A stretch of DNA of 64,000 bases from Cerina litoralis (GCA_022008415.1 JAIRBC010000015.1:1-64000); one strand, 5' to 3'. Shown: positions 44,018-53,462, counted from the first letter of the stretch. Made by a program: numbers and translations. Notes: generated by a model not told the origin, from the sequence alone.

Positions 44018-45316
44018 TTAACCGTCCACATAAAATCTTGTACTTTCCTTAGGATAGCACATATAGTATTTAACTACCGCTTTGGAGAGCGCTTTTATAT
44101 TAAATTGATCCGATGCCTTGGCAACATCCGTGATCTTTCCGTTTCTTCTCAGGATGTTGATATTTTGATGTTTCTGGTCGTAGGCCTGGTTCGTTATTTT
44201 ATTCGAAAAAACAAAATAGGAAGTTTCCTCATCGGATAAATGATGCTTATTCTTAAAACTGGCAAAATGTTTTTGCAACCTTTCCTTATCAATAGGTTTG
44301 TTTTTCATTTTTGTTTTAAGCAATCTTCTGTTGATAAGCATTTGGCAGAGTCTGGACAGGACAAAGTCCGAATGTTCCTGCCATGATTTAATGGCAGCCA
44401 AAATATCGATATCGTCCAATTGTGCAAAAAGCGCCAAAGTTTGTTCGTCAAAATTGGTTTTGCCTATCTTGTTCTCCATAAAATAAAGCAGGGCTTTGCT
44501 GGCCTGCAGGGAACTCCCCTGGGCTAGGAGCTCTTTCGCGCGCTGTAAAATCTTTATCAGTAATTGCTCTGCCACCACACTAGTTTTGTGCAGATAGACC
44601 TGCCAATACATAAACCGGCGCGCCATTAAAAACTTTTCTACGGAATAAATTCCCTTTTCCTCTACCACCAATTCGCCGTCAACCACGTTGAGCATTGTGA
44701 TCAGTCGTTCCGCATTGATATTTCCTTCCGCGACCCCGGTATAAAAACTATCCCGCTTAAGATAGTCCATTCGGTCCATATCCAGTTGGCTCGATATCAA
44801 TTGGTTTAAAAATTTTTTGGGGTATTCGGCTTTGAATATCGCTATGGCAATAGTCAACTCTCCATTAAATTTTTCGTTTAGGGCTTCCATAAAAAGTAGG
44901 GAAATGTACTCGTGCCCCACTCCTTCAACCAAACTGTGCTCCATTGCATGCGAGAAGGGCCCATGGCCAATATCGTGAAGCAAAATGGCGCATAAAAGCC
45001 CCTGTTCCTCATCGGCAGATATTTTCACACCTTTAAAACGAAGTACCTGAAGGGCGTTTTGCATTAAATGCATGCAACCCAAAGCGTGGTGGAAACGCGT
45101 ATGGTGCGCCCCCGGAAACACCAAATACGAAAGCCCCATTTGGGAGATTCTGCGCAGTCTTTGAAAGTAGGGGTCGGCAATAAGATTAAATATTAGTGCA
45201 TTGGGAATCCCTATAAATCCGTAAATTGGGTCATTGAAAATTTTAAGTTTGTTCGATTTTGTCAAAATACTTTGGCTTTGCAACGATGAATGTGCTAAAG
45301 GTTCTAAAAAACACAC
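44018..45316 (-). CDS. HD-domain phosphohydrolase (dGTPase/SAMHD1-like)
   Basis: A protein of up to 432 residues. The HD motif is complete: HHTRFHHALGCMHLM (first His), LLCAILLHDIGHGPFSHAMEH (HD) and SSQLDMDRMDYLKRDSFYTG (last Asp), as in dNTP triphosphohydrolase-like proteins of the YwfO/SAMHD1 type. It may hydrolyse dNTPs. There is no ATG: the GTG at 45316 is the longest start, and TTG codons at residues 12 and 19 are alternatives, the latter giving a typical TKSNKLKIFNDPIYGFI beginning. It is divergent from porX. Confidence 0.85.
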   Translation of the reverse strand: MCFLEPLAHSSLQSQSILTKSNKLKIFNDPIYGFIGIPNALIFNLIADPYFQRLRRISQMGLSYLVFPGAHHTRFHHALGCMHLMQNALQVLRFKGVKISADEEQGLLCAILLHDIGHGPFSHAMEHSLVEGVGHEYISLLFMEALNEKFNGELTIAIAIFKAEYPKKFLNQLISSQLDMDRMDYLKRDSFYTGVAEGNINAERLITMLNVVDGELVVEEKGIYSVEKFLMARRFMYWQVYLHKTSVVAEQLLIKILQRAKELLAQGSSLQASKALLYFMENKIGKTNFDEQTLALFAQLDDIDILAAIKSWQEHSDFVLSRLCQMLINRRLLKTKMKNKPIDKERLQKHFASFKNKHHLSDEETSYFVFSNKITNQAYDQKHQNINILRRNGKITDVAKASDQFNIKALSKAVVKYYMCYPKESTRFYVDG

Positions 45317-45427
45317 GTACCTTAGCGCAAAATTAAGTTTTTTTGACTGTTATATGGTTACTCGTGATAAGTTATTGATCCCGAACACCTAAGCCGTGAA
45401 CAAAGAATCCTATTACTTTAAAAATAT

Positions 45428-46972
45428 ATGAACAAAATAACCATTTTATGGGTAGATGATGAAATTGATCTTTTAAAGCCGCACATCCTTTTTTTGGAAG
45501 GCAAGGGGTACCAGGTCATTACCTGTAAAAGTGGGCAGGAGGCCTTGGAAGAATTGCCCAAATCCCGTTTGGATATTGTGTTTTTGGATGAAAATATGCC
45601 GGGCATTTCCGGTTTGGAAACCTTGAACGAAATAAAATCTATCGATCCCTCCCTCCCGGTTGTGATGATTACCAAGAGCGAAGAGGAAATGATCATGGAG
45701 GAAGCCATAGGTTCCAAAATCGCAGATTATCTGATCAAGCCGGTCAACCCCAATCAAATTTTGTTGTCCCTGAAGAAAAATTTGGACCATTCGCGACTGG
45801 TATCCGAAAAAACAACGGCCAACTACCAACAGGAATTTAGAAAAATAGCGATGGACCTCTCTATGGTAAACGATTTTGAGGGTTGGGCAGAATTGTATAA
45901 GAAATTGATATCTTGGGAACTGCGGTTAGAGGAGATCGAGGATACCGGGATGTTCGAAATTCTTGAATCACAAAAAACGGAGGCGAATACACAATTCGGA
46001 AAATTTGTGGACAAACACTACAAAGATTGGTTCGGTTCTAACAAAGGCCCCGTAATGTCCCATACCCTGTTTCGGGATTTGGTGCAACCCGAAATACCAA
46101 ATAACAAGACCTTAATGGTCGTAGTCGACAATCTGCGGTACGACCAATGGTTGGCGTTTGAGGACACGTTTTCCCCATTTTACAGAAAGTCAAAGGAGGT
46201 GCCCTATTACAGCATCCTTCCTACGGCCACCCAGTATGCCAGGAATGCCATTTTTTCTGGTTTGATGCCCTTGGATATGGCAAAGAAATACCCCAAATGG
46301 TGGCGAAACGACAATGAAGAGGGCGGAAAAAATCTTTTTGAAGCCGAATTTTTAGGGGAGCAGATAAAAAGATTGGGGCTCAACCTCAAATGGGAGTACC
46401 ATAAAATAAGTAGTCTAAAGCAAGGAAAGCAACTTTCCCAGAATTTTAAGTCCCAAAAGGACAACGACCTAACCGTGATCGTCTATAATTTTGTGGACAT
46501 GCTATCCCATTCCAAAACAGAAATGGAAGTGATCAAGGAATTGGCTTCCAACGACAAGGCCTATCGGTCACTCGCCCAGAGTTGGTTTAAAAACTCGCCT
46601 TTGCTGGAAATAATCCAACAAGCACAGACCATGGGGCTAAAATTGATCATTACCACCGATCACGGGACCATCAACGTAAAACAACCTTCCAAGGTGGTCG
46701 GCGATAAGGAAACCAGCCTTAACTTGAGGTACAAGACGGGCCGAAGCCTTACTTACGAAGAAAAGGATGTGCTGGAGGCCAAAGATCCGAGCGAGGTACA
46801 TCTACCCTCCATTAATATGAGTAGTTCCTATATTTTTGCCAAAAACGATTTGTTCTTTGCCTACCCCAATAATTTTAACCATTACGTGAGCTATTATCGC
46901 AACACCTATCAACACGGTGGCGTTTCCCTGGAGGAAATGATTATTCCATTTGTGGTGATGGAGGCGAAATAA
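45428..46972 (+). CDS. porX: PorX: response regulator with PglZ-like domain
   Basis: A 514-residue regulator of the type IX secretion system. The receiver (1-120) has acidic pocket ILWVDDE, phospho-acceptor Asp54 in VFLDENMPG, Thr in VVMITKS and Lys in YLIKPVN. Residues about 200-514 form an alkaline-phosphatase-like PglZ domain (VVVDNLRYDQW, PTATQYARNAIFSG, ITTDHGTINVKQPSKV). With the sensor PorY it controls T9SS, used for gliding and enzyme secretion. tsaE follows after 15 bases. Confidence 0.95.
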   Translation: MNKITILWVDDEIDLLKPHILFLEGKGYQVITCKSGQEALEELPKSRLDIVFLDENMPGISGLETLNEIKSIDPSLPVVMITKSEEEMIMEEAIGSKIADYLIKPVNPNQILLSLKKNLDHSRLVSEKTTANYQQEFRKIAMDLSMVNDFEGWAELYKKLISWELRLEEIEDTGMFEILESQKTEANTQFGKFVDKHYKDWFGSNKGPVMSHTLFRDLVQPEIPNNKTLMVVVDNLRYDQWLAFEDTFSPFYRKSKEVPYYSILPTATQYARNAIFSGLMPLDMAKKYPKWWRNDNEEGGKNLFEAEFLGEQIKRLGLNLKWEYHKISSLKQGKQLSQNFKSQKDNDLTVIVYNFVDMLSHSKTEMEVIKELASNDKAYRSLAQSWFKNSPLLEIIQQAQTMGLKLIITTDHGTINVKQPSKVVGDKETSLNLRYKTGRSLTYEEKDVLEAKDPSEVHLPSINMSSSYIFAKNDLFFAYPNNFNHYVSYYRNTYQHGGVSLEEMIIPFVVMEAK

Positions 46973-46987
46973 AGTTTATTCTTTACC

Positions 46988-47407
46988 ATGGAATTAATTT
47001 TCAACCTGAAGGGAATCTCGGATATCGCATCCAGGGTCATACAATTTGCACCCTCCAAGACCCTCGCTTTTCACGGGGAAATGGGCACAGGCAAGACAAC
47101 TTTGATCAAGGCAATTGTAAAGGAACTGGGTGGAAAGGGTTCCACTAGCAGCCCAACCTTCGGGATAGTGAACGAATATGTGGATGAAAACGGGAAATTA
47201 TTGGCGTATCACTTTGACTTTTTCCGATTAAACAATGCTTCGGAAGCTTTGGATATGGGCCTGGAGGATTATTTGTACTCCGGCGCATGGATCCTTATGG
47301 AATGGCCGGAGAAAATAGCCGGACTACTTCCATTGGATACTACTGACGTTTTTTTGGAGGTGGTGGATGCAGACACGAGGAGGTTTAGGATCGAATTGAA
47401 TGGATGA
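46988..47407 (+). CDS. tsaE: TsaE: tRNA t6A biosynthesis ATPase
   Basis: A 139-residue P-loop ATPase with FHGEMGTGKTTLIKAIVKEL near residue 28, GSTSSPTFGIVNEY (switch region) and LMEWPEKIAGLLP near the C-terminus. It drives the TsaB-TsaD complex in threonylcarbamoyladenosine formation at tRNA position 37. Same transcript as porX, an arrangement common in this phylum. Confidence 0.94.
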   Translation: MELIFNLKGISDIASRVIQFAPSKTLAFHGEMGTGKTTLIKAIVKELGGKGSTSSPTFGIVNEYVDENGKLLAYHFDFFRLNNASEALDMGLEDYLYSGAWILMEWPEKIAGLLPLDTTDVFLEVVDADTRRFRIELNG

Positions 47408-47478
47408 TCGGATATTGTAAGTGAACTAGAGGATATTTGTTGTTTCTGGTTTAAAAAACCCATAATTCTAAATTCAAT

Positions 47479-47492
47479 ATTCAGAATTGTCA
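47479..47492. repeat. ATTCAGAATTGTCA repeat, intergenic copy
   Basis: Identical over 14 bases to the copy at 40613-40626. Confidence 0.4.
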
Positions 47493-47840
47493 TTTGCCCT
47501 TCTAATTCTTAGCTTTAAACGCCTTGTTGCCAGTTATTGGAAAAAAACTCCGATCCCATAACTTTTAGTCTTGTTCCTTTACCCATATTGTTCTTGGTTC
47601 TCGGTTCCAAGAAATTGGATTATTCTCTAGGCGCTATTCTTTATGTGCTAAAATCCTGGTATCCCGTGACATTTTTACAATTTAAAGTTTGTTGGAGTGC
47701 CGTTCGTCGATGCAACAGGAGTCGACCCTTTTTATTGCCAAAACATCGATGAACGGTAAAAAAATCGATGAAATGCTAGGTTTTTAAGTTGTAATGCATT
47801 AATTTTCCGACGAAATACAACTAGATAGTAATTTTTTTCC

Positions 47841-47848
47841 TACATTTG
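47841..47848 (+). promoter_or_regulatory. Candidate -7 box for the small lipoprotein gene
   Basis: TACATTTG matches TANNTTTG exactly, about 45 bases before the ATG at 47894. No -33 TTG at the usual spacing was found. Confidence 0.45.
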
Positions 47849-47893
47849 TATTGAAAATGAAAACCAATATTAACTAAAAACCCTTTTTTTACG

Positions 47894-48079
47894 ATGAACA
47901 CCAAAAAAACTTTATTCGCCATCGTGGCGTGCGTGGCATTCATTGGGACATCCTGCACTTCTACCAGTACGGCAGAGGAGGATGGCCTATATAACGCCAA
48001 TTCTGTTGACAGAACCAAGGTTAAATTATATCCACAAGGGGTAGACCGAACCAAGGTTAAGCTTTATCCCCAAGGATAA
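47894..48079 (+). CDS. Small lipoprotein with two VDRTKVKLYPQG repeats
   Basis: The 61-residue product has a lipoprotein signal (KKTLFAIVACVAFIGTSC, Cys21), a polar linker (TSTSTAEEDGLYNANS) and then two exact copies of VDRTKVKLYPQG up to the C-terminus. The two 36-base units (48005-48040, 48041-48076) differ at seven positions, all silent, so the peptide sequence is being kept. A promoter box precedes and a strong terminator follows, so it is an independent gene. No family with a known role is recognised; a peptide displayed on a lipid anchor is the simplest reading. Confidence 0.8.
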   Translation: MNTKKTLFAIVACVAFIGTSCTSTSTAEEDGLYNANSVDRTKVKLYPQGVDRTKVKLYPQG

Positions 48080-48112
48080 CAGTAGTTCTGTAATTTACTT
48101 TATAATTAATTG

Positions 48113-48142
48113 GGGTTTCTATATACTAGAAACCCTTTTTTT
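48113..48142 (+). terminator. Intrinsic terminator of the small lipoprotein gene
   Basis: GGGTTTCTA (48113-48121) and TAGAAACCC (48127-48135) form a perfect 9-bp stem with a 5-base loop, followed by seven T. Confidence 0.9.
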
Positions 48143-48185
48143 ATGTTATTATATTTAATTGATCCCAAGTCATTTAATTTCAAAA

Positions 48186-48791
48186 ATGTCAAAACCTACC
48201 TTAGACATCGACAAAGCCGCAAAGAAAAAGAAAGCAAAAAGCCTTCTCATGGGCAGTGTTATAGCGATTGTTATTGCGGTCACCCCCTATATTTTTTATT
48301 CCTACAATTGGTTTCCGACAACCAATAAATTGGATTTATTCTTTTTTACTTTTGAAAGTAAATACCAGGAGAGCATATCCGTCGTGATGTGGTTCTTTAT
48401 GGCCAAATTTGTCCCGTTACTGTTGTTGATAATGTGGTTCTTTACCTGTAAGCATTGGTGGTATCACGTATTATTGATTCCGATCGCCATGTTTGTTTTC
48501 CAAATAGCGGCACTCATCCAGCAAGAGCGATATTTGGACGAGGTGGAAATCTATTGGTTAATTCCCATTATGATGGTAGTGACACCTTTTGTTTATTTTA
48601 TACGGATAAAATTGTTCGATAAACACGTGCTGGGAATAGACTTGGAGGCCATCGATGCCGAGCTTAAGGTTTACAAGGAAAAAGAACGCCTAGAAAAGGA
48701 AAAGGCCAAAGAGACGGAGAATGAAAAGAACGATTCCCGGGAGGCAATCCCCTTTTCTTCCGATCGCTATGCGCCGCATAAACAAGCCTAG
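48186..48791 (+). CDS. Four-helix membrane protein of unknown function
   Basis: ATG at 48186 gives 201 residues; the frame is open to a TTG at 48159 but MSKPTLDIDKAAKKKK is a better N-terminus. Hydrophobic segments lie at about 22-40, 72-92, 98-115 and 128-148 (LLMGSVIAIVIAVTPYIF; FVPLLLLIMWFFTC; MFVFQIAAL; IPIMMVVTPFVYFI). The last 45 residues are a charged helix (KEKERLEKEKAKETEN) likely in the cytoplasm. No family recognised. It begins 44 bases after the terminator of the preceding gene. Confidence 0.75.
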   Translation: MSKPTLDIDKAAKKKKAKSLLMGSVIAIVIAVTPYIFYSYNWFPTTNKLDLFFFTFESKYQESISVVMWFFMAKFVPLLLLIMWFFTCKHWWYHVLLIPIAMFVFQIAALIQQERYLDEVEIYWLIPIMMVVTPFVYFIRIKLFDKHVLGIDLEAIDAELKVYKEKERLEKEKAKETENEKNDSREAIPFSSDRYAPHKQA

Positions 48792-48981
48792 TACTACCTA
48801 GGCCTTACGACCGCTCTTCTAAAATTAATGTTATTTTCCACTTTTTTTAATTCAACCCCCTTTGGAATGGGCATTACATGCCCTAGAGTCTTTTTTTTAG
48901 AATTGAGTTTCACCAAAAAATCGTAGTTTTGGCCTAGTCTGTTCCAATATGCGTTGGAGCATATCCTTTAAACAATTATCT

Positions 48982-50181
48982 ATGGGCCAACCCGTCTCAC
49001 CCTTTAGCAAGCAGCAATTACTTCCCCAAGAGGAGATGTTGGAAGTGTTGCGTCAGAAGGGCGAACTCTTTATCGGGATTCCAAAGGAGAACCAGGTAAT
49101 GGAAAAGCGCGTCTGCCTTACACCCGATGCTGTTAATGCCCTAACCGCCCACGGACATCGTATTTTGGTCGAGGCCGGGGCCGGACTAGGAGCCAACTAT
49201 TCGGATTTGGATTACACCGATGCTGGAGCTGATATTACAAAAGACAAAAAAAAAGTATTTTCCTGTCCCCTGCTGCTTAAAGTGGAGCCACCTTCCTTTT
49301 CCGAAATCCAATTGATAAACCCCCAAACCACCGTGATATCGGCACTGCAACTCAAAACACAATCCAAAAAATATTTTGAGGAAATGGCCAAAAAACGTAT
49401 TACGGCCATTGGTTTCGAATATATTCGGGACGATGATGGCAAATTCCCTGCGGTGCGTTCCTTAAGTGAAATTGCAGGAATATCGTCTGTTTTGATAGCT
49501 TCCGAGATAATGTCGGCCACCAACAAGGGCAACGGATTGATGTTTGGCAATATTAGCGGTGTGCCACCTGCAGAAGTCGTTATTATCGGTGCTGGAACCG
49601 TAGGCGAGTTTGCTGCAAGATCGGCACTTGGGCTGGGAGCCAACGTAAAGATATTCGACAATTCCATTACCAAATTGAGGAGTATCCAATCCCTTCTTAA
49701 ACAAACCGTCTACACTTCTACCTTGCAGCCCAAGAATCTTTTAAAAGCACTAAAGCGTTGCGATGTGGCCATTGGCGCCGTTCGTGGAAATGATCGATCT
49801 CCGGTGGTGGTGAGCACTACCATGGTGGAACATATGAAGAAGGGAGCGGTAATCATAGATGTGAGTATCGACACGGGTGGCTGCTTTGAAACCAGCGAGA
49901 TAACCACGCACGGCAAACCAACTATTGAAAAATACGGGGTCATTCATTACGGGGTGCCCAATATCCCCTCCCGTTATCCAAAAACCGCGACCATATCCAT
50001 CAGTAATATTTTTACCCCATATTTGCTTAAAATTGGCGAAGATGGGGGGTTGGAAAATGCACTTCGGTTCGATAAGGGCCTTAGAAATGGCCTCTATATG
50101 TATCACGGTATTTTAACGAACAAATCGGTAGGAGAATGGTTTGACCTTTCCTACAGTGATATCAACTTTCTTATCTTTTAA
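48982..50181 (+). CDS. ald: Alanine dehydrogenase family protein
   Basis: ATG at 48982 gives 399 residues; an ATG 11 codons earlier is possible. The substrate domain starts IGIPKENQVMEKRVCLTPDAV, and the NAD-binding fold has AEVVIIGAGTVGEFAARSALGLGANV near residue 197. The N-terminal 40 residues before IGIPKE are longer than in classical Ald. These enzymes interconvert alanine and pyruvate with NADH; a pyridine nucleotide transhydrogenase alpha relation is the main alternative. The next gene starts 3 bases after the stop. Confidence 0.85.
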   Translation: MGQPVSPFSKQQLLPQEEMLEVLRQKGELFIGIPKENQVMEKRVCLTPDAVNALTAHGHRILVEAGAGLGANYSDLDYTDAGADITKDKKKVFSCPLLLKVEPPSFSEIQLINPQTTVISALQLKTQSKKYFEEMAKKRITAIGFEYIRDDDGKFPAVRSLSEIAGISSVLIASEIMSATNKGNGLMFGNISGVPPAEVVIIGAGTVGEFAARSALGLGANVKIFDNSITKLRSIQSLLKQTVYTSTLQPKNLLKALKRCDVAIGAVRGNDRSPVVVSTTMVEHMKKGAVIIDVSIDTGGCFETSEITTHGKPTIEKYGVIHYGVPNIPSRYPKTATISISNIFTPYLLKIGEDGGLENALRFDKGLRNGLYMYHGILTNKSVGEWFDLSYSDINFLIF

Positions 50182-50184
50182 TTC

Positions 50185-50565
50185 ATGCCTCTTTTAAAAC
50201 GTTTTGGGCTTTTTTTTATTGGCCTCTCCATGGGTTTGGTTTTCCTGACCTTTTTCTACAAGAACAAAACCAGGGGTACCGACGCAGGTTTTTGCTACCT
50301 TCCCAATTGTCGTGTCTTAAAAAATATACGCTCCAAGCCTGTTACCTATTCGGATAAGGTGGATCGATTATTGGAGGAAAAGAGACTGGATTCTGTAGAT
50401 ATAAAATACTTTTTGTACCAAGGCGATGTAGATTTTGACAAAAGCGAAACCGAATCGGAACCTTGTAAGATATATGTTATTCAAGGGCTAATAGGAGAAA
50501 AGGAAGCAGTTGCCCACATAAGGAATTGCGAAGATAATGCCGTCGTAGAGGATATAGTGTTTTAG
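50185..50565 (+). CDS. DUF4258 domain membrane-anchored protein
   Basis: A 126-residue protein with one N-terminal membrane segment (RFGLFFIGLSMGLVFLTFF), then an extracytoplasmic part with the DUF4258-like ending (KIYVIQGLIGEKEAVAHIRNCEDNAVVEDIVF). Three Cys in the domain could form a disulphide. It is 3 bases after the alanine dehydrogenase gene, hence the same transcript. Function unknown. Confidence 0.7.
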   Translation: MPLLKRFGLFFIGLSMGLVFLTFFYKNKTRGTDAGFCYLPNCRVLKNIRSKPVTYSDKVDRLLEEKRLDSVDIKYFLYQGDVDFDKSETESEPCKIYVIQGLIGEKEAVAHIRNCEDNAVVEDIVF

Positions 50566-50691
50566 TGGATGCATTCAAATTCAGAATTCAGAATTTTTGC
50601 GTTGGTTCCAACCCAGAGCTAAACGGGACTAAACTCCTAGCCGCATAATCCCGTAATTTTTTTAATTTAATTTTGAGCTCGGCCTGGAACA

Positions 50692-51858
50692 TCAGATTTT
50701 CCTCCTATCCCGTTCCTTTTTTAAAAGGGCCAATTCCCTACTGGTCTGCCCCGCTACAGAGGTGTTTTCTTCGGCGCGACGGATCAAATAGGGCATTACG
50801 TCCCGTACGGGCCCAAACGGCAGGTACTTGGCAACGTTATACCCTCTGGCCGCCAAATTAAAGGAGATATTATCGCTCATTCCATATAACTGACCAAACC
50901 AAATACGGGTATCCTTAGGGAGAATACCATACTGCTCCATTAGTTCCATCAAATTATAACTGCTGAGTTCGTTATGGGTCCCTGCAAAAATGGAAAGTAT
51001 TTCCAGATGATCCATTAAATAGGTCATCACGGCGTCAAAGTTATCATCCGTTTCCTTTTTGGATGCACAAATAGGAGTCGGATACCCCTTGCGCTCCGCC
51101 CTGTCGTTCTCCTTTTCCAAATAGGCCCCACGTACTAATTTAAAACCAAGCTTAAAATTATCTTCCTTGGCCAACCTGACCATTCTTTTGGCGTAATCAA
51201 AACGATCCCACCGATATAATTGTAGCGTATTAAAAACGATTGCTTTTTCTTTATTGTATTTGTGCATCATCCCCTCTACCAATTGGTCAGCGGCATCCTG
51301 GATCCAGCTTTCCTCGGCATCTATCAATAGGGAAACATCTAGTTTATGGGCCTTTTGGCATACGGTGTCAAAACGACCTTGTACCTTGCTCCACTCTTCC
51401 TGTTCTTTAGAGTTCAATTCCTTGCCTAAATTGACTTTCTTGTACAGGGCAAACCGGCCGAACCCCGAGGGTTTGAATACCGCAAAAGGCATTGCTTCCT
51501 TTTCCTTAACAAAATTGAGGATCTGCAAGGTTTTTTCGAGGGCGGCATCGAACTGCTTTTCCGTTTCCTTGCCTTCCACCGAGTAATCGAGCACCGAGCT
51601 CACCCCTTTGTCGTACATTTTATCGATTATAGATAGGCAATCCTTTTCGTTTACCCCGCCGCAAAAATGATCAAAAACAGTGGCCCTGATCAGTTTTTCC
51701 ACGGGAAGATGTGCCTTAATTGCAAAATTGGTCGCTGCTGCACCAATTTTTACCAAAGGCTCGTTGGCGATCATACGAAATAGAAAATAGGCGCGCTCCA
51801 ATTCAGAGTCTGTCTTAAGCACAAACGCAGTTGCGGTATCCTCAAAAATTCGGTTCAT
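50692..51858 (-). CDS. Proline dehydrogenase
   Basis: A 388-residue stand-alone PRODH barrel. Recognisable parts are SVLDYSVEGKETEKQFDAAL, the SLLIDAEESWIQ strand, GFKLVRGAYLEKENDRAERKGYPTP (substrate-binding region) and RLIRRAEENTSV-type C-terminus (PYLIRRAEENTSVAGQ) with the paired Arg that bind the carboxylate. FAD-dependent oxidation of proline to pyrroline-5-carboxylate. It is divergent from aroB. Confidence 0.93.
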   Translation of the reverse strand: MNRIFEDTATAFVLKTDSELERAYFLFRMIANEPLVKIGAAATNFAIKAHLPVEKLIRATVFDHFCGGVNEKDCLSIIDKMYDKGVSSVLDYSVEGKETEKQFDAALEKTLQILNFVKEKEAMPFAVFKPSGFGRFALYKKVNLGKELNSKEQEEWSKVQGRFDTVCQKAHKLDVSLLIDAEESWIQDAADQLVEGMMHKYNKEKAIVFNTLQLYRWDRFDYAKRMVRLAKEDNFKLGFKLVRGAYLEKENDRAERKGYPTPICASKKETDDNFDAVMTYLMDHLEILSIFAGTHNELSSYNLMELMEQYGILPKDTRIWFGQLYGMSDNISFNLAARGYNVAKYLPFGPVRDVMPYLIRRAEENTSVAGQTSRELALLKKERDRRKI

Positions 51859-51953
51859 TATTAAGAATTAATCAAGCGATCAAAGATAATAACGGAATAT
51901 TTATTTTATCATTAAAAATTGCCTTTATTTTGTTGCTTTGTTAAAATCTATCC

Positions 51954-53015
51954 ATGCAATCCATTACCACTTCCTCCTACTCCGTTCATTTTAATGATTT
52001 GGCCTATAAAGCCCTCAACCAACATTTGGATAAATCGGGCTATTCAACGCTTTTTATATTGGTAGACGAGAACACCTTTGATCACTGCCTTCCTGGCTTT
52101 ATGGCCCAAATTGAGGGAGATTACCATTTTGAGGTGATCGAAATAGAACCGGGGGAGGTGCACAAGAATATTGAAACCTGCACCCAGGTTTGGGGAGCGC
52201 TATCCGAGCTGGAAGCCGACCGTAAAAGTGTACTCGTCAATCTCGGGGGCGGTGTCGTTACCGATCTTGGCGGCTTTGTAGCATCGACCTTTAAACGGGG
52301 CATCGATTTTATCAATGTGCCCACTACCCTATTGTCGATGGTGGATGCTTCTGTGGGCGGTAAAACCGGGGTCGATCTTGGACCGTTAAAAAATCAGATT
52401 GGGGTTATCAATCAACCGGTCATGGTCCTTATTGTCACCGAATTTTTAAATACGTTGGAAGAAAGACAACTGCATAGTGGTTTTGCCGAAATGTTGAAAC
52501 ACGGATTGATCCGGGATAAAGGATATTGGTCCGCCCTTAAAAGCCTGAATAATTTTGACCTAATCGACGAGTTCATCCACGATTCGGTAGTCATAAAAAA
52601 CCAGGTAGTGCTGCAGGACCCAACAGAACAGAATTTGCGAAAAACACTAAATTTTGGACATACTTTAGGACACGCCATCGAATCGTATTTTCTGGCCAGC
52701 GAATCGCACGAAACCCTGCTCCATGGAGAGGCCATCGCCGCCGGAATGATATTGGAAGCGTACCTCTCCCAACAACTTACAGGGCTTTCACAAACGGAGT
52801 TGGACGAGATCAAAGGCACCTTTGCAAAGCGATATCCCAAGGTAGATTTCTCGGAGGACGATATATTTAACATATTGGGATTGCTGAAATTCGACAAAAA
52901 AAACTCCCATGGCAACATCAATTTTGTTCTTCTCGAATCTATAGGGGAAGCGGTTTTAGATATCAGAATCCCTCAAGATCTGTACTTTCCAGCTTTTGCA
53001 TACTACAAAGAATAA
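51954..53015 (+). CDS. aroB: 3-dehydroquinate synthase AroB
   Basis: A 353-residue enzyme with NAD-binding VNLGGGVVTDLGGFVASTFKRG near residue 98, NVPTTLLSMVDASVGGKTGVD, and metal ligands in GFAEMLKHGLI, LNFGHTLGHAIE and LLHGEAIAAGM. It forms 3-dehydroquinate in the shikimate pathway; chorismate synthase is encoded at 59153. Length is normal. Confidence 0.96.
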   Translation: MQSITTSSYSVHFNDLAYKALNQHLDKSGYSTLFILVDENTFDHCLPGFMAQIEGDYHFEVIEIEPGEVHKNIETCTQVWGALSELEADRKSVLVNLGGGVVTDLGGFVASTFKRGIDFINVPTTLLSMVDASVGGKTGVDLGPLKNQIGVINQPVMVLIVTEFLNTLEERQLHSGFAEMLKHGLIRDKGYWSALKSLNNFDLIDEFIHDSVVIKNQVVLQDPTEQNLRKTLNFGHTLGHAIESYFLASESHETLLHGEAIAAGMILEAYLSQQLTGLSQTELDEIKGTFAKRYPKVDFSEDDIFNILGLLKFDKKNSHGNINFVLLESIGEAVLDIRIPQDLYFPAFAYYKE

Positions 53016-53117
53016 GTACTTCATATACTAAAATGGGTTGTTTTACAACTAATTAGAAGCCTCGAGAAGAAAAAATCATAGTTTAGGTAAACTAAATATT
53101 CCAAAAAAAACCAAACT

Positions 53118-53462
53118 ATGAAACGTCTACTTGTAGATTACAAAAAACTGACCCACGAAATAGGTTCACTGCTTATAGAATCCTACCCACATGGCTATGG
53201 GGATTCGGATATCATATCCTTTAAGAACAGCAAGGATGAGATTATCGAAGCCGTGGAGGTTAGAACCGAAGATGCCATCTATTTGGTTAAAATAAGCAAG
53301 TGTCTCGCCAAATTTATTGCCGAGTTCGACGATACCATCGAGAAGGAATTGGAAGCCAAGCCCGAAAAGTCCACACCGGGGCCCTTAGATGAAGAAAATG
53401 ACGAAATGGAGTTTGAACTGGAAAATGATTTTGATATGGAACTGGAAGGTGATTTTGATTAG
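53118..53462 (+). CDS. Small acidic protein of unknown function
   Basis: A 114-residue cytoplasmic protein. The first 85 residues alternate strands and helices (KRLLVDYKKLTHEIGSLLIE, DIISFKNSKDEIIEAVEVRT); the last 25 are almost only Glu and Asp with spaced Phe (EMEFELENDFDMELEGDFD). No family is recognised, but a compact conserved domain with an acidic tail suggests a binding partner of a basic protein or nucleic-acid machine. It is a single gene. Confidence 0.7.
   Translation: MKRLLVDYKKLTHEIGSLLIESYPHGYGDSDIISFKNSKDEIIEAVEVRTEDAIYLVKISKCLAKFIAEFDDTIEKELEAKPEKSTPGPLDEENDEMEFELENDFDMELEGDFD

Larger units (their letters stand above)
47408..47893. other. Intergenic region between tsaE and the small lipoprotein gene
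   Basis: Contains one copy of the ATTCAGAATTGTCA repeat (47479-47492) and an exact TANNTTTG box (TACATTTG at 47841-47848). No credible gene or stable hairpin is seen in the rest. Confidence 0.5.

Noticed and set aside
47537-47752. 71-residue plus-strand frame between tsaE and the small lipoprotein
   Set aside because: Composition is biased to hydrophobic and Ser/Cys residues without a coherent signal or membrane pattern, and it overlaps no conserved-looking sequence.
48786-48806. Hairpin GCCTAG/CTAGGC after the membrane protein gene
   Set aside because: Short stem with no T tract; could be chance.
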